Shown: positions 16,654 through 25,363 of the stretch, in pieces | How the letters are laid out: each line of letters begins with the position of its first letter | Numbering within the stretch: the stretch's first letter is position 1 | Origin: Methylobacterium dankookense | GTDB lineage: Bacteria > Pseudomonadota > Alphaproteobacteria > Rhizobiales > Beijerinckiaceae | Length of the DNA: 64,000 nucleotides | Direction: 5' to 3' | NCBI RefSeq assembly: GCF_902141855.1 | Contig: NZ_CABFVH010000033.1 | Coordinates: 1 to 64,000, forward strand | Made by a program: the position numbers and the translations under genes | Notes under the pieces: generated by a model | What the model was told of the DNA's origin: nothing | Seen by the model: the letters and a program-made list of their open reading frames with translations, nothing else | The model's database searches: none

Positions 16654-17177
16654 CCGAGTCTCCGTGATCCAAGGATCCCGGAGGCTCATCGATCTGTTTT
16701 GATCGTGCCGCATTCTCTTTCGCGGAACCGGCGGCCACGTCCGCGGACAATGCTCTGAGGCTACTGCGGCGGGGATCCGCGAAGGCAGTTCCGGACCCGA
16801 CGGTCGCGCGCCCTCGTCTGATCTGCGCGCCGGATGTTCCGAAAAACGATCGATCTCGGCACTGCGAGATTGATAAAACCGCGCGCCTGTTCCAGTCCGG
16901 AATTGCCGCCCCCGTCGATTGCATTCACAATCGCCCCAGCGCGCGGCGGATCGCGCTGCCGATCCGGCATCTGGCCCGGCACGAGGCTCGCCGCGCGGGT
17001 CCCGTCTTGCCGGGGTCTTGCCGCCATGTGCGCCAGCATACCCGTTCTTCGTCACAACGACCGTAAACCTGTGTCGGACGATAATGACTGCTCATGCGGC
17101 GGGACCGTATTCTTGCGATTCACGGACGTTTCGAGCGGCCTCCAATTGCCTCCGAGCGGGGTTGTGGGGTTGAGACC
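16654..17177. other. Gene-free intergenic region
   Basis: In 524 bases I see no gene with a plausible start and codon pattern. Short GATCGAT-containing runs near 16690 and 16850 are present but form no clear array. Part of it is likely the promoter of the small gene at 17178. Confidence 0.5.
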
Positions 17178-17426
17178 ATGCTGACGCTGACGGCACCCGA
17201 ACCGATCTCCCGCGGCGCCTTCGCGGAGCGCCGCGCCGTCGCGATCGCCAATGTGCACTGGTTCCGCGCGATGGCGTGGCGGGCCCTGCGCGACGGCGGG
17301 CCCCAGGCCGAGCTGCGCGCCGCCAATGCCCGCGCCGCCGCCCGGATCGTGTTGCTTCAGGCCAAGCGCGACGCCCTGGTGAGCCGGATGGCCAACGCGG
17401 CGCTGACGGCCGATACCGGCGCCTGA
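17178..17426 (+). CDS. Hypothetical protein, 82 aa
   Basis: Short, alanine- and arginine-rich, entirely helical by composition, with no membrane segment. The sequence ALRDGGPQAELRAANARAAARIVLLQAKRDALVSRM suggests one long amphipathic or coiled-coil helix pair. Codon use is strongly GC at third positions, like core genes, which supports translation. The frame starts with ATG at 17178 after a purine-rich TGGGGTTGAG stretch. I do not recognise the family. Confidence 0.5.
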   Translation: MLTLTAPEPISRGAFAERRAVAIANVHWFRAMAWRALRDGGPQAELRAANARAAARIVLLQAKRDALVSRMANAALTADTGA

Positions 17427-17726
17427 TCCGGCCCGCCCCGGAGCGATCCCCATGGATGCCGATTCGCGGGGCTTGGCTTCATAGGGCTTGGCTGCGTGGG
17501 GATCGGCGAAGGCGGCCTGTCGAAGAAGGACCCGCCGCGGCTTCTGCCGGGCGGGCCAAGAGGGCTCGATGCGCCTGCGGACCCCGCGTCAGGGGAAGAA
17601 CCGGAGCCACCCGCAGGTGGCCGGCCGCCGCCTCTGCGGCCGACGCGGCCATCCTAAGGCCGGGCTCGATGCGATTCGCTCACATAGGCGAAGACCGGGC
17701 CTAGGCCTTTCGGGCCGGCGGGCGGC
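17427..17726. other. Gene-free intergenic region
   Basis: No frame in this 300-base stretch has a convincing start. GGCCGCC-type palindromes near 17620-17650 (GGCCGCCGCCTCTGCGGCC) may act as a terminator between the converging genes at 17178 and 17727. Confidence 0.45.
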
Positions 17727-18005
17727 TCAGACCGGCGAGCCGAGCCAGAGCGCCCCGGCGATGATCAGGGCTGCCATGGCGACGAAGGCCACGAAGGCCG
17801 GCAGGACCCAGGCGCGCCGCCCCTGTGGGTCCGCCGCGGCCCGGACCGCGGGCGTGGCGGCTTCCGTCCGGCGCGCGAGGGCGATGCGCTCCGGCGTGGG
17901 CGGCGTGCCGGCGGCCTCGTCGCAGGTGCCGAGCTGGGCCATGCCGGGATCGTAGTGGCAGACCTTGTCCCCGGTCGCGCCGCTGTCGATGTCGGCCTTG
18001 AGCAT
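17727..18005 (-). CDS. Small C-terminally membrane-anchored protein, 92 aa
   Basis: The ATG at 18005 gives a 92-aa product with a soluble N-terminal half containing two cysteines (DKVCHYDPGMAQLGTCDEAAG) and one C-terminal hydrophobic helix (AWVLPAFVAFVAMAALIIAGALWLG). Such a tail would anchor it in the inner membrane with the N-terminus outside or inside; topology is uncertain. I do not recognise the family. It converges with the small gene at 17178 and diverges from the one at 18287. Confidence 0.5.
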   Translation of the reverse strand: MLKADIDSGATGDKVCHYDPGMAQLGTCDEAAGTPPTPERIALARRTEAATPAVRAAADPQGRRAWVLPAFVAFVAMAALIIAGALWLGSPV

Positions 18006-18286
18006 GGCGCTCGTCGGCCTGTCGGATGGGGGCGGGCTGTGCGCCGGCAGGCCGGCGGGCGGCGGCGGATCTTCGGAGCGGAACACCACGGCGGACCTCC
18101 GGTGCGGATGCAGAGGAGCAATGCCGCCGCCGCCCGGGCGGTTCACGGATCGCGCGCATCGCCGCACGCATCGGCCCCCGGAATGCAGGCTTCGCGGCCC
18201 GCGGGGCTGGTGCCGGCGGCCGGCCGCACCATGTTCCGGGCATGGATGCTCCTCCGACACCAGACCGCGGCGCGGGAGGCCACAGC

Positions 18287-18457
18287 GTGAGCGTGGTACC
18301 CTGCCCCGTCGATGCCGGCTGCTACCGCTGGGTCGTCCGCTCGCCGGACGGCCGCCGCACGGAGCGCTCGGCCTACAGCTTCGCCACCCGGGACGGCGCC
18401 CGGATCTCCGGGGAGTTCTGGGTGCGCACCTTCGACGCCGGCAAGATGCCGATCTAG
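18287..18457 (+). CDS. Small hypothetical protein, 56 aa
   Basis: A GTG start with GGGAGG seven bases upstream gives a 56-aa product containing CPVDAGCYRWVVRSPDGRRTE and ending in EFWVRTFDAGKMPI. The pattern (two Cys, a beta-strand-like YRWVVRSPDGR) suggests a compact single-domain protein. An in-frame ATG at 18242 would add fifteen residues but lacks a ribosome-binding site. No function can be given. Confidence 0.5.
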   Translation: MSVVPCPVDAGCYRWVVRSPDGRRTERSAYSFATRDGARISGEFWVRTFDAGKMPI

Positions 18458-18583
18458 AGCATCCGCCGAGCCGGCCTCCGCTTCGGATCACGAGCACTGC
18501 AGCGGCGCCGGTCGCGCCGCTCCCGACGAGCCCGATCGCAAGTCCGCTTGCAGGTCCGACCGCAAGCGCGCCCGGAGGTGCCG

Positions 18584-19609
18584 GTGTTCCCTCTCGTCCC
18601 GACGCGGAAGGCGCGGCGCCTCGGCCGGCGCAGCACGGCCAGCCTGCACCGCAGCGTGAAGGCGGCGCTCAAGGCCGGCCAGAAGGCGACCGAGACCGCG
18701 TTCCGGCAGGCCGACAAGGCGGCCAGGGCGCTCGCCGGCCCGGCTCCGGCGAAAAGGCGGGCCCCCCGCGGGCGCTTCGTCCTCGTCGACGGGCTGCGCG
18801 TGCACGTCGTCGTGCGCGGGCGCGGCCGGCCGGTCGTGCTGATCCACGGCAACGGCGCCATGGCCGAGGATTTCGCGGTCTGCGGCCTGATCGACCGGCT
18901 GGCGGAGCGCTACCGGGTGATCGCCATCGACCGGCCTGGCTTCGGCCGCACCGACCGGCCGCGGAACCGGATCTGGACCGCCTCAGCCCAAGGGGCGCTC
19001 CTGCACCGGGTGCTGGAGAGCCTGAAGGCCGAGCGGCCCCTGCTCGTCGGCCATTCCTGGGGGACGCTGGTGGCGCTCGCCATGGCGTTCGAGCCGGGGC
19101 GGACCCTGCGCGGGCTCGTCCTGCTCTCGGGCTACTACTTTCCGGAGCAGCGCGCCGATGTGAGCCTCGCCGGGCCGCTCGCGCTGCCGGGCGTCGGCGA
19201 CGCGGCGCGGGCTCTCGTTCCGGCGCCCGTGAACCGGGCGCTCGCGGTCCAGGCGTTCCACCGGGTGTTCTGGCCGCAGCCGGTGCCGGCGCGCTTCGCG
19301 GCGACCTTCCCGGTGGAGATCGCCACCGGCGCGACGCAGCTGCGCGCCGCCACCGAGGACGCGGCGACGATGAACGCGGCGGCGGGCTGGCTGCAGGCCG
19401 GCTATCACCGCCTCGACCTGCCCGTCGCCATCGTGACCGGCTCCGCGGACAAGATCGTGAACCCGGCGACGCAATCCATGCGGCTGCACCGGGTCCTGTC
19501 CGGCAGCACGCTCAAGGTCCTGCCCGGCCAGGGCCACATGATCCATTACGGCGCGCGCGCCACGGTCGAGCGGGTGATCGACGCGATGATGAACGCCCAG
19601 CGGAGCTGA
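18584..19609 (+). CDS. Alpha/beta hydrolase
   Basis: A 341-aa hydrolase with the classic fold. Visible are the oxyanion region VVLIHGNGAMAEDF, the nucleophile elbow GHSWGTL, the acid in TGSADKIVNP and the catalytic His in PGQGHMIHYG. A basic N-terminal extension of about 55 residues, rich in Arg, Lys and Ala, precedes the fold and could contact membrane or nucleic acid. The best start is GTG at 18584 with GGAGG five bases before; TTG at 18548 is an alternative. Substrate unknown: esterase, epoxide or acyl hydrolase are all possible. It is followed 80 bases later by a second hydrolase of another subfamily. Confidence 0.85.
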   Translation: MFPLVPTRKARRLGRRSTASLHRSVKAALKAGQKATETAFRQADKAARALAGPAPAKRRAPRGRFVLVDGLRVHVVVRGRGRPVVLIHGNGAMAEDFAVCGLIDRLAERYRVIAIDRPGFGRTDRPRNRIWTASAQGALLHRVLESLKAERPLLVGHSWGTLVALAMAFEPGRTLRGLVLLSGYYFPEQRADVSLAGPLALPGVGDAARALVPAPVNRALAVQAFHRVFWPQPVPARFAATFPVEIATGATQLRAATEDAATMNAAAGWLQAGYHRLDLPVAIVTGSADKIVNPATQSMRLHRVLSGSTLKVLPGQGHMIHYGARATVERVIDAMMNAQRS

Positions 19610-19689
19610 CCCGGATCCCGCGCGGGCCGGCTCTCGACGCGGCCGCGCCCCGGTGAGACCATCGGGCGCTTCCATGGGGTGACTCGCCG

Positions 19690-20577
19690 ATGCCCGCCTC
19701 CGACATCGACCAGATCCGGGCCCGCCTCGCCGCGCATCCGCGGCCTGCCGACCTCGCCGCACGCCGGGCGCGGGTCGACGCGCTCGGCGCCGGCTACGGG
19801 CTGCCGCCGGACGTCACGGTGGAGCCGGTGGATGCGGGCGGCGTGCCGGCGGAATGGACGCGCATCCCCGGATCGGAGGACGGCCCCGTCATCCTCTTCC
19901 TGCACGGGGGCGGCTACGTCTCCGGCTCGCTCGCGAGCCACCGCCACACCGTGGCGCAGGCCGGTCGCGAGGCGGGGGCGCGCACGCTCGCCCTCGCCTA
20001 CCGGCTCGCCCCCGAGCACCCTGCCCCGGCGGCGCTGGCGGATGCGCTGGCCGGCTACCGCTTCCTCCTCGAGACCGGCGTGGCGCCTCGGCGCATCGCG
20101 CTCTCGGGCGAGAGCGCGGGCGGCGGCCTCGCCCTCGCGGTGGCCCTGTCGCTGCGCGAGGCCGGCCTGCCGCTGCCGGGCTGCCTCTGGCTCAGCTCGC
20201 CCTGGACCGATCTCGCGCTCACCGGGGCCAGCCTGGAGACGAAGGCCGGCGCCGACCCGCTGATCAGCCGCGCCTATCTGGCGGAGCTCGCCGGCCTCTA
20301 CCTCGCCGGCGCCGATCCGCGCGGGCCCCTGGTCTCGCCGCTCTACGCGAACCTCGCCGGCCTGCCGCCGATGCTGATCCAGGTCGGCTCGGCCGAGACC
20401 CTGCTCGACGATTCGGTGCGGCTCGCCGGCGTCGCGGGCGCGGCGGACGTCTCCGTGCGGCTCGAGGTGTGGCCGCACATGATCCACGCCTGGCACCTGT
20501 TCTTCCCCGAGGTCGAGGACGGAAGGCGCTCGCTCGCGAGCGCCGGCCGCTTCGTCCGGGCTGAGTGCGCGGGTTAG
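19690..20577 (+). CDS. Alpha/beta hydrolase of the HSL esterase family
   Basis: A 295-aa protein of the hormone-sensitive-lipase group, normally carboxylesterases acting on short or medium acyl esters. It carries the oxyanion motif FLHGGGYVSGSL, the nucleophile motif SGESAGGGLAL and the C-terminal HMIHAWHLF with the catalytic His; an Asp is expected in the preceding AETLLDDS loop. No signal peptide is seen, so it is cytoplasmic. The ATG start gives the usual family length. A palindromic repeat begins right after the stop. Confidence 0.88.
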   Translation: MPASDIDQIRARLAAHPRPADLAARRARVDALGAGYGLPPDVTVEPVDAGGVPAEWTRIPGSEDGPVILFLHGGGYVSGSLASHRHTVAQAGREAGARTLALAYRLAPEHPAPAALADALAGYRFLLETGVAPRRIALSGESAGGGLALAVALSLREAGLPLPGCLWLSSPWTDLALTGASLETKAGADPLISRAYLAELAGLYLAGADPRGPLVSPLYANLAGLPPMLIQVGSAETLLDDSVRLAGVAGAADVSVRLEVWPHMIHAWHLFFPEVEDGRRSLASAGRFVRAECAG

Positions 20578-20578
20578 G

Positions 20579-20647
20579 GCGCTCTCCGCCGAAATGGATG
20601 CCGGTTTGGCGCGAGAGAGCGCGTTAGAACAAGGATTCAGAGCCGTT
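20579..20647 (+). repeat. 69-bp dispersed hairpin repeat, copy A
   Basis: Outer arms GCGCTCTC/GAGAGCGC and inner arms CGCCGAA/TTTGGCG nest into one stem. A second copy with the same structure lies at 29693-29761; the two differ at 13 of 69 positions and all differences are transitions. The copy here sits directly after the esterase stop and may act as its terminator. Confidence 0.8.
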
Positions 20648-20686
20648 TCCTGATGCCGCGCGTTCGGGAGCAGCTCTGGATCGACG

Positions 20687-22306
20687 TCAGCACACCACCG
20701 CCTGCCCGTCGCGGCGCGGGTCGCTCGCGGCGACGTAGCCGTCCTCGTCCGGATCGCCCATGAGCCAGATGAACTGGCCGGCGCCGAAATCCTGGTAGCT
20801 GTCGTTGATCACCTCGATGCGGTGGCCGCGCTCGGTGAGCCCCTGCACCGTCTCGGCCGGCATGGTGGATTCGGCGTTGATGCTGAGACCCTCGTTGACG
20901 CGCCAGCGCGGCGCGTCGCAGGCGGCCTGCGGATTCTGGTGGTGGTCAAGCATGCGCACCAGGGTCTGGACATGGCCCTGCGGCTGCATGTTGCCGCCCA
21001 TCACGCCGAAGCTCATCACCGGCGCGCCGTCCTTGGTCAGGAAGCCCGGGATGATGGTGTGGAAGGGCCGCTTGCCCGGCGCCACCACGTTCGGGCTCTG
21101 CGGATCGAGATGGAAGCCGTGGCCGCGGTTCTGCAGGGAGAGGCCCCATTCGGGCACCACCACGCCCGAGCCGAAGCCCATGAAGTTCGACTGGATGAAG
21201 CTCACCATCATGCCCGACGAATCCGCCGTGGTGAGGTAGATCGTGCCGCCGCTCGCCGGGTTGCCGGGTCCGAAATCCTGCGCCCGCGTCCGGTCGATGA
21301 GCCTGCTCCGTGCCCGGAGATAGGCCGGGTCGAGCATCTGGTCAGGCGTCACCGTCATCCCGGAGGGGTCGGCCACGTAGCGGTAGGTGTCCGCGAAGGC
21401 GAGCTTCATCGCCTCGATCTGGAGGTGCTGGCTCTCCGGCCCGTCGGGGGGCAGGGCGGCGAGGTCGAAATCCTCCAGGATGCCGAGCGCGATCTGGGCG
21501 GCGATGCCCTGCCCGTTCGGCGGGATCTCGTGGAGCGTGTAGCCGCGGTAATCCTTGCCCGTCGGCTCGACCCATTCGGGGCGGAAGGCGGCGAGATCCG
21601 CCACAGTCATGGCGCCGCCATGGGCGGCCGCGTGGCGGGCGGTCGCCTCCGCGATCTCGCCCTCGTAGAAGGCCCGGCCCTTGGTCTCGGCCACCGCCCG
21701 CAGCGTCCGGGCGATCCCTGGCAGCCGCACGCGCTCGCCCACCTCCGGCGCGCGGCCGTGCGGCAGGAAGACCTCGGCGAAGCCCGGCTGGCCGGCGAGT
21801 TCGGGCAGGCGGGCGGCGGCGGCCCATTTCTGCTGCACCACGATGGGGGCGAGGTAGCCGCGCTCGGCGATCTCGATCGCCGGCTCCATCAGGTCGGCGA
21901 AGGGCAGGCGCCCGAAGCGCTCGCTGAGCGCCACCCAGGCCGCGACGGCGCCGGGCACGGTGACGGAATCCCAGCCGCGCATCGGCGGGCGCTGCGCCTC
22001 CCCGTATTTCCGGCGGAAATAGTCCGGGGTCCAGGCGGCCGGCGCACCGCCCGAGGCGTTCAGCCCGTGCAATTGCTTGCCGTCCCACAGGATGCAGAAG
22101 GCATCCGAGCCGAGGCCGTTGCTGCACGGCTCGGTGATGGTCTTGGCGGCAGCGGTCGCGATGGCGGCATCGACGGCGTTGCCGCCCCGCCAGATCGTCT
22201 TGAGCCCGGCTTGCGCCGCGAGCGCGTGCGAGGTCGCCACCACGTTGCGGCCGAAGATCGGCATGCGCAGCGAGGGATAGCCGTGATTCCAGACGAAGGG
22301 CTTCAT
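20687..22306 (-). CDS. ggt: Gamma-glutamyltransferase family protein
   Basis: An N-terminal-nucleophile hydrolase that would cut gamma-glutamyl bonds, as in glutathione. At 539 aa it matches the family. Signs include GLKTIWRGGNAVDAAIATAAA, ITEPCSNGLGSDAF, SVTVPGAVAAWVAL, EIPPNGQGIAAQIALGIL and, at the autoprocessing point, SGGTIYLTTADSSG, where a Thr should become the nucleophile of the small subunit. MSFGVMGGNMQPQGH near the C-terminus is also typical. No signal peptide is visible, so unlike E. coli Ggt it seems cytoplasmic. The ATG at 22306 (MKPFVWNHGYPS) is preferred over 22342. It is divergent from a peptide ABC transporter, which suggests import followed by hydrolysis of gamma-glutamyl peptides. 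Confidence 0.9.
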   Translation of the reverse strand: MKPFVWNHGYPSLRMPIFGRNVVATSHALAAQAGLKTIWRGGNAVDAAIATAAAKTITEPCSNGLGSDAFCILWDGKQLHGLNASGGAPAAWTPDYFRRKYGEAQRPPMRGWDSVTVPGAVAAWVALSERFGRLPFADLMEPAIEIAERGYLAPIVVQQKWAAAARLPELAGQPGFAEVFLPHGRAPEVGERVRLPGIARTLRAVAETKGRAFYEGEIAEATARHAAAHGGAMTVADLAAFRPEWVEPTGKDYRGYTLHEIPPNGQGIAAQIALGILEDFDLAALPPDGPESQHLQIEAMKLAFADTYRYVADPSGMTVTPDQMLDPAYLRARSRLIDRTRAQDFGPGNPASGGTIYLTTADSSGMMVSFIQSNFMGFGSGVVVPEWGLSLQNRGHGFHLDPQSPNVVAPGKRPFHTIIPGFLTKDGAPVMSFGVMGGNMQPQGHVQTLVRMLDHHQNPQAACDAPRWRVNEGLSINAESTMPAETVQGLTERGHRIEVINDSYQDFGAGQFIWLMGDPDEDGYVAASDPRRDGQAVVC

Positions 22307-22340
22307 CGATTCGCGTCCGTGGATTGCGGGTCGGAGGCGC

Positions 22341-22446
22341 ATACGACACCCGGTTGATCCCTTCGGGATGGCGGATGTCGTCTTCGCCCCGCCGCCGCGC
22401 GGGCTTGGCTGTCCCGCCTCCGGTCCGGTCGACCGGACGCGGGATC
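22341..22446 (-). repeat. Dispersed two-hairpin repeat, copy B
   Basis: On the minus strand this copy reads GATCCCGCGTCCGGT..., AGCC-AAGCCCGCGCGGCG, then the conserved nested hairpin GACATCC...GATCAACCGGGTGTC. It matches copy A at 15158-15265 in order and spacing. It lies in the divergent promoter region of ggt and the ABC transporter and could affect expression of both. Confidence 0.8.
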
Positions 22447-22633
22447 AGGTGCCGTGTTGCGCCGTTCTCTCGAGGGGCACAAGGTGTGCCGCATTTTGCA
22501 TTCACTGGCACGGAAGCTGCTTGGAACACGGTGTGCCACAGGGTCGCTGGTTGCGGCCTTGACGCGCCGGCCCCGCCGCCGGACCCTCCCCCGGCACGAT
22601 CTTGCAGAACACTCGCACGAACGGGACACCTGG

Positions 22634-24124
22634 ATGTTGCGTCTTGCCGCCGCCTGCCTCGTCGCCGGGCTCGCGCTCACCGCGCCGCTCTCGGCCCAGA
22701 CCCTGCGCTACGGCATGATGGAGGATCCCGACGCCCTCGACCCGACGCTCGCCCGCACCTTCGCGAGCCGCATGGTCTTCGCCGCGCTCTGCGACAAGCT
22801 CGTGGATATCGGCCCCGACCTGAAGCCGGTGCCCCAGCTCGCCACGACGTGGGAGCTCTCGCCCGACGAGAAGGTGCTGACCATGACGCTGCGGCCGGGC
22901 GTGACATTCCACGACGGCGAGCCCGTGAACGCGGCGGCGGCCAAGTACTCGATCGAGCGCCACCTGAAGATGCCGGGTTCGCAGCGCCGCGGCGAGATCG
23001 CGCCGATCGATTCCGTCGAGGTGGTGGACGACCTCACCGTCAGGATCAACCTCAAGCAGCCCTTCGCGCCGCTGATGGCCCAGTTCACCGACCGGGCCGG
23101 CATGCTGGTCTCGCCCAAGGCCGCCGAGCGGCTCGGCGACAAGTTCGCCAGCGGTCCCGTCTGCGCAGGCCCCTTCAAGTTCGTGGAGCGGGTGCCGCAG
23201 GACCGCATCGTGGTGGAGCGCTTCCCCGATTACTGGAACAAGGATCAGATCCACATCCAGCGCATCGAGTTCCGGCCGATCCCCGACACCACGGTGCGGC
23301 TGACGAACCTGCGCGCCGGCCAGCTCGACCTGCTCGAGCGCCTCGCCCCCACCGACGCGCCCCAGGTGGCCCGCGACGCCAAGCTCAAGCTCGCCTCGAC
23401 CTACGAGCTCGGCTTCCAGTCGGTCCTGTTCAACCTGAGCAAGGCCGGCTCCCCGGTCGCCGATCCCCGCGTGCGCGCCGCCTTCGACCTCGCCCTCGAC
23501 CGCAACGCCATCAGCCAGGTGGTGTTCAACGGCGAGTTCCTGCCCGGCAACCAGTGGGTCTCGCCTAAGCACCCGGACTACGTGAAGGATTACCCGCTGC
23601 CGAAGCGCGACGTGGCGAAAGCGAAGGCGCTGCTCGCCGAGGCCGGCCAGCCGAGGCCCCAGATCACCATGATGGTCTACGCCAACAGCGAGGCGCCCCA
23701 GGTCGGCCAGGTGATCCAGGCGATGACCAAGGAGGCGGGCTTCGACGTGAAGCTCCAGGCCACCGACTTCACCACCGCCCTCGACCTCGCCGACAAGGGC
23801 AATTACGAGGCCTATCTCTACAACTGGAGCGGCCGGCCGGACCCGGACGGCAACACCTTCAGCTTCCTCGCCTGCAAGGCGCCGCTCAACTACCCGCGCT
23901 ATTGCAGCCCGGAGGCCGACGCTGCCCTCCAGGCCGAGCGCGGCTCGGTCGATCCGGAGAAGCGCAAGGCGGCCTGGAAGGCGCTCGCCGACAAGGTCCT
24001 CACCGACCGGCCGAGCGTCTACCTGATGCACCGCAAGCTGCTCTGGGCCTACAGCCCGAAGCTCACCGGCTTCGTGCCCTATCCGGACGGGCTCGCCCGC
24101 TTCACGGGGCTGAAGCTCAACTGA
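22634..24124 (+). CDS. Peptide ABC transporter substrate-binding protein
   Basis: Periplasmic receptor of SBP family 5 (DppA/OppA/GsiB type), 496 aa. Residues 1-21 form a signal peptide with likely cleavage after LSAQ. Family marks are GMMEDPDALDPTLA, the LATTWELSPDEKVLTMTLRPGVTFHDGEPV signature region (in pieces LRPGVTFHDGEPVNA), CAGPFKFVERVPQD and FNLSKAGSPVADPRVRAAF. It starts an operon of five genes; its TGA overlaps the ATG of the permease (TGATG). Whether the ligand is dipeptide, glutathione or another peptide cannot be read from the sequence; the divergent ggt favours gamma-glutamyl peptides. Confidence 0.92.
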   Translation: MLRLAAACLVAGLALTAPLSAQTLRYGMMEDPDALDPTLARTFASRMVFAALCDKLVDIGPDLKPVPQLATTWELSPDEKVLTMTLRPGVTFHDGEPVNAAAAKYSIERHLKMPGSQRRGEIAPIDSVEVVDDLTVRINLKQPFAPLMAQFTDRAGMLVSPKAAERLGDKFASGPVCAGPFKFVERVPQDRIVVERFPDYWNKDQIHIQRIEFRPIPDTTVRLTNLRAGQLDLLERLAPTDAPQVARDAKLKLASTYELGFQSVLFNLSKAGSPVADPRVRAAFDLALDRNAISQVVFNGEFLPGNQWVSPKHPDYVKDYPLPKRDVAKAKALLAEAGQPRPQITMMVYANSEAPQVGQVIQAMTKEAGFDVKLQATDFTTALDLADKGNYEAYLYNWSGRPDPDGNTFSFLACKAPLNYPRYCSPEADAALQAERGSVDPEKRKAAWKALADKVLTDRPSVYLMHRKLLWAYSPKLTGFVPYPDGLARFTGLKLN

Positions 24125-25068
24125 TGCTGCGGTTCCTCGCCCATCGTCTCGCGCTTGCCGTCCCGACCCTCGTCCTGGCCTCGATGATCATCTTCGCCCT
24201 GCAGCAATTGCTGCCGGGCGACGTCGCCACGGCCCTGACCGGCGAGGAGCGCGACCCCGAGGTGATCGCCTTCATCCGGGAGAAGTACCACCTCGATCAG
24301 CCCCTGCCCGTGCGCTACGCCTACTGGGCCGGCGGCGTGCTGCAGGGCGATCTCGGCGTCTCGGTGCGCCTGCAGAAGCCGGTGGCCGAGCTCGTCCTCG
24401 AGAAGCTGCCGGTGACGCTCGAACTCGCCTGCCTCGCCATGCTGGTGGCGCTCGCCATCGGTGTCCCGATGGGCATCCTCTCGGCGGTCCGGCGCGGCAC
24501 CTGGCTGGATGCGGCGGCCAACGGCGTCGCGCTCTGGGGCCTGTCGGTGCCGAACTTCTGGCTCGGCATCCTCCTGATCCTGCTGTTCTCGGTGCATCTC
24601 GGCTGGCTGCCGGCCTCGGGCTACGTGCCGCCGGGCGAGGGCCTCATCGACAACCTGAAGGCCATGGCGATGCCCGCCTTCGTGCTCGGCAACGCCATCG
24701 CCGCGGTGATGATGCGCCACACCCGCGCGGCGATGCTCGGCGTGCTCGGCTCGGACTACGTGCGCACCGCCCGCGCCAAGGGCGTCTCCCCGTTGCGCCT
24801 CGTGCTGCGCCACGCGCTGCCCAATGCCGCGATCCCGATCATCACCCTCGGCGCGCTCGAATTCGGGCAGCTCCTCTCCGGGGCCGTGCTCACCGAGCAG
24901 GTCTTCTCCGTGCCGGGCTTCGGCAAGCTGATGGTGGACGCCGTGTTCAACCGGGACTTCGCCACGGTGCAGGGCGTCGTGATCTGCACCGCCGCCACCT
25001 ACATCGCCCTCAACCTCGCCGCGGACGTCCTCTCGGCCGTGGTCAACCCGAAGCTGCGCCGGGCATGA
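24124..25068 (+). CDS. Peptide ABC transporter permease (DppB type)
   Basis: First membrane subunit of the importer, 314 aa. It begins with the typical LRFLAHRLALAVPTLVLASMI helix, carries the LPGDVA loop and the EAA-type cytoplasmic loop SDYVRTARAKGVSPLRLVLRHALPNA that contacts the ATPases. About six membrane segments. Translation is coupled to the receptor gene through the TGATG overlap. Confidence 0.93.
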   Translation: MLRFLAHRLALAVPTLVLASMIIFALQQLLPGDVATALTGEERDPEVIAFIREKYHLDQPLPVRYAYWAGGVLQGDLGVSVRLQKPVAELVLEKLPVTLELACLAMLVALAIGVPMGILSAVRRGTWLDAAANGVALWGLSVPNFWLGILLILLFSVHLGWLPASGYVPPGEGLIDNLKAMAMPAFVLGNAIAAVMMRHTRAAMLGVLGSDYVRTARAKGVSPLRLVLRHALPNAAIPIITLGALEFGQLLSGAVLTEQVFSVPGFGKLMVDAVFNRDFATVQGVVICTAATYIALNLAADVLSAVVNPKLRRA

Positions 25069-25363
25069 GGGGGAATCTTGTCATGTCGCGCCGCCGGACC
25101 GCTGGGGCGGTCTCGGATCGGGCGCGGGTCCCCTCTCCACCCAAGTCGGGCCTGCCCGACTTGGGCACCGGGATGCGGATCTCGGGCAGGCCCGAGATCC
25201 GTCGGGAGAGGGTCGAGAACTTTCAGGATCGAACTCCGAAAGGCCCGCGGCACCGTCGCGACCCCTTCGGATCGTTCTCATCCCTCACCCCAACCCTCAC
25301 CCGAACGGGAGAGGGGGCCCGTCGCGCTCGGCCGCGGACGGCGAGCGAGGTCGCGAGGCGGCG
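25069..25363. repeat. Palindromic repeat insert between permease genes
   Basis: This 295-base gap interrupts an otherwise tightly packed operon. It holds two perfect palindromes: CCCAAGTCGGGC/GCCCGACTTGGG (25140-25165, 12-bp arms, 2-base loop) and GGATCTCGGGC/GCCCGAGATCC (25177-25200, 11-bp arms, 2-base loop). Further right are the CCCTCACCC/CGGGAGAGGG-type runs common in such repeats. It looks like one or more palindromic elements inserted between dppB- and dppC-like genes; no gene is seen. Confidence 0.65.

Noticed and set aside
20822..22357. 511-codon frame opposite ggt
   Set aside because: Antisense of a gene with complete family motifs; its own sequence has no domain-like pattern.
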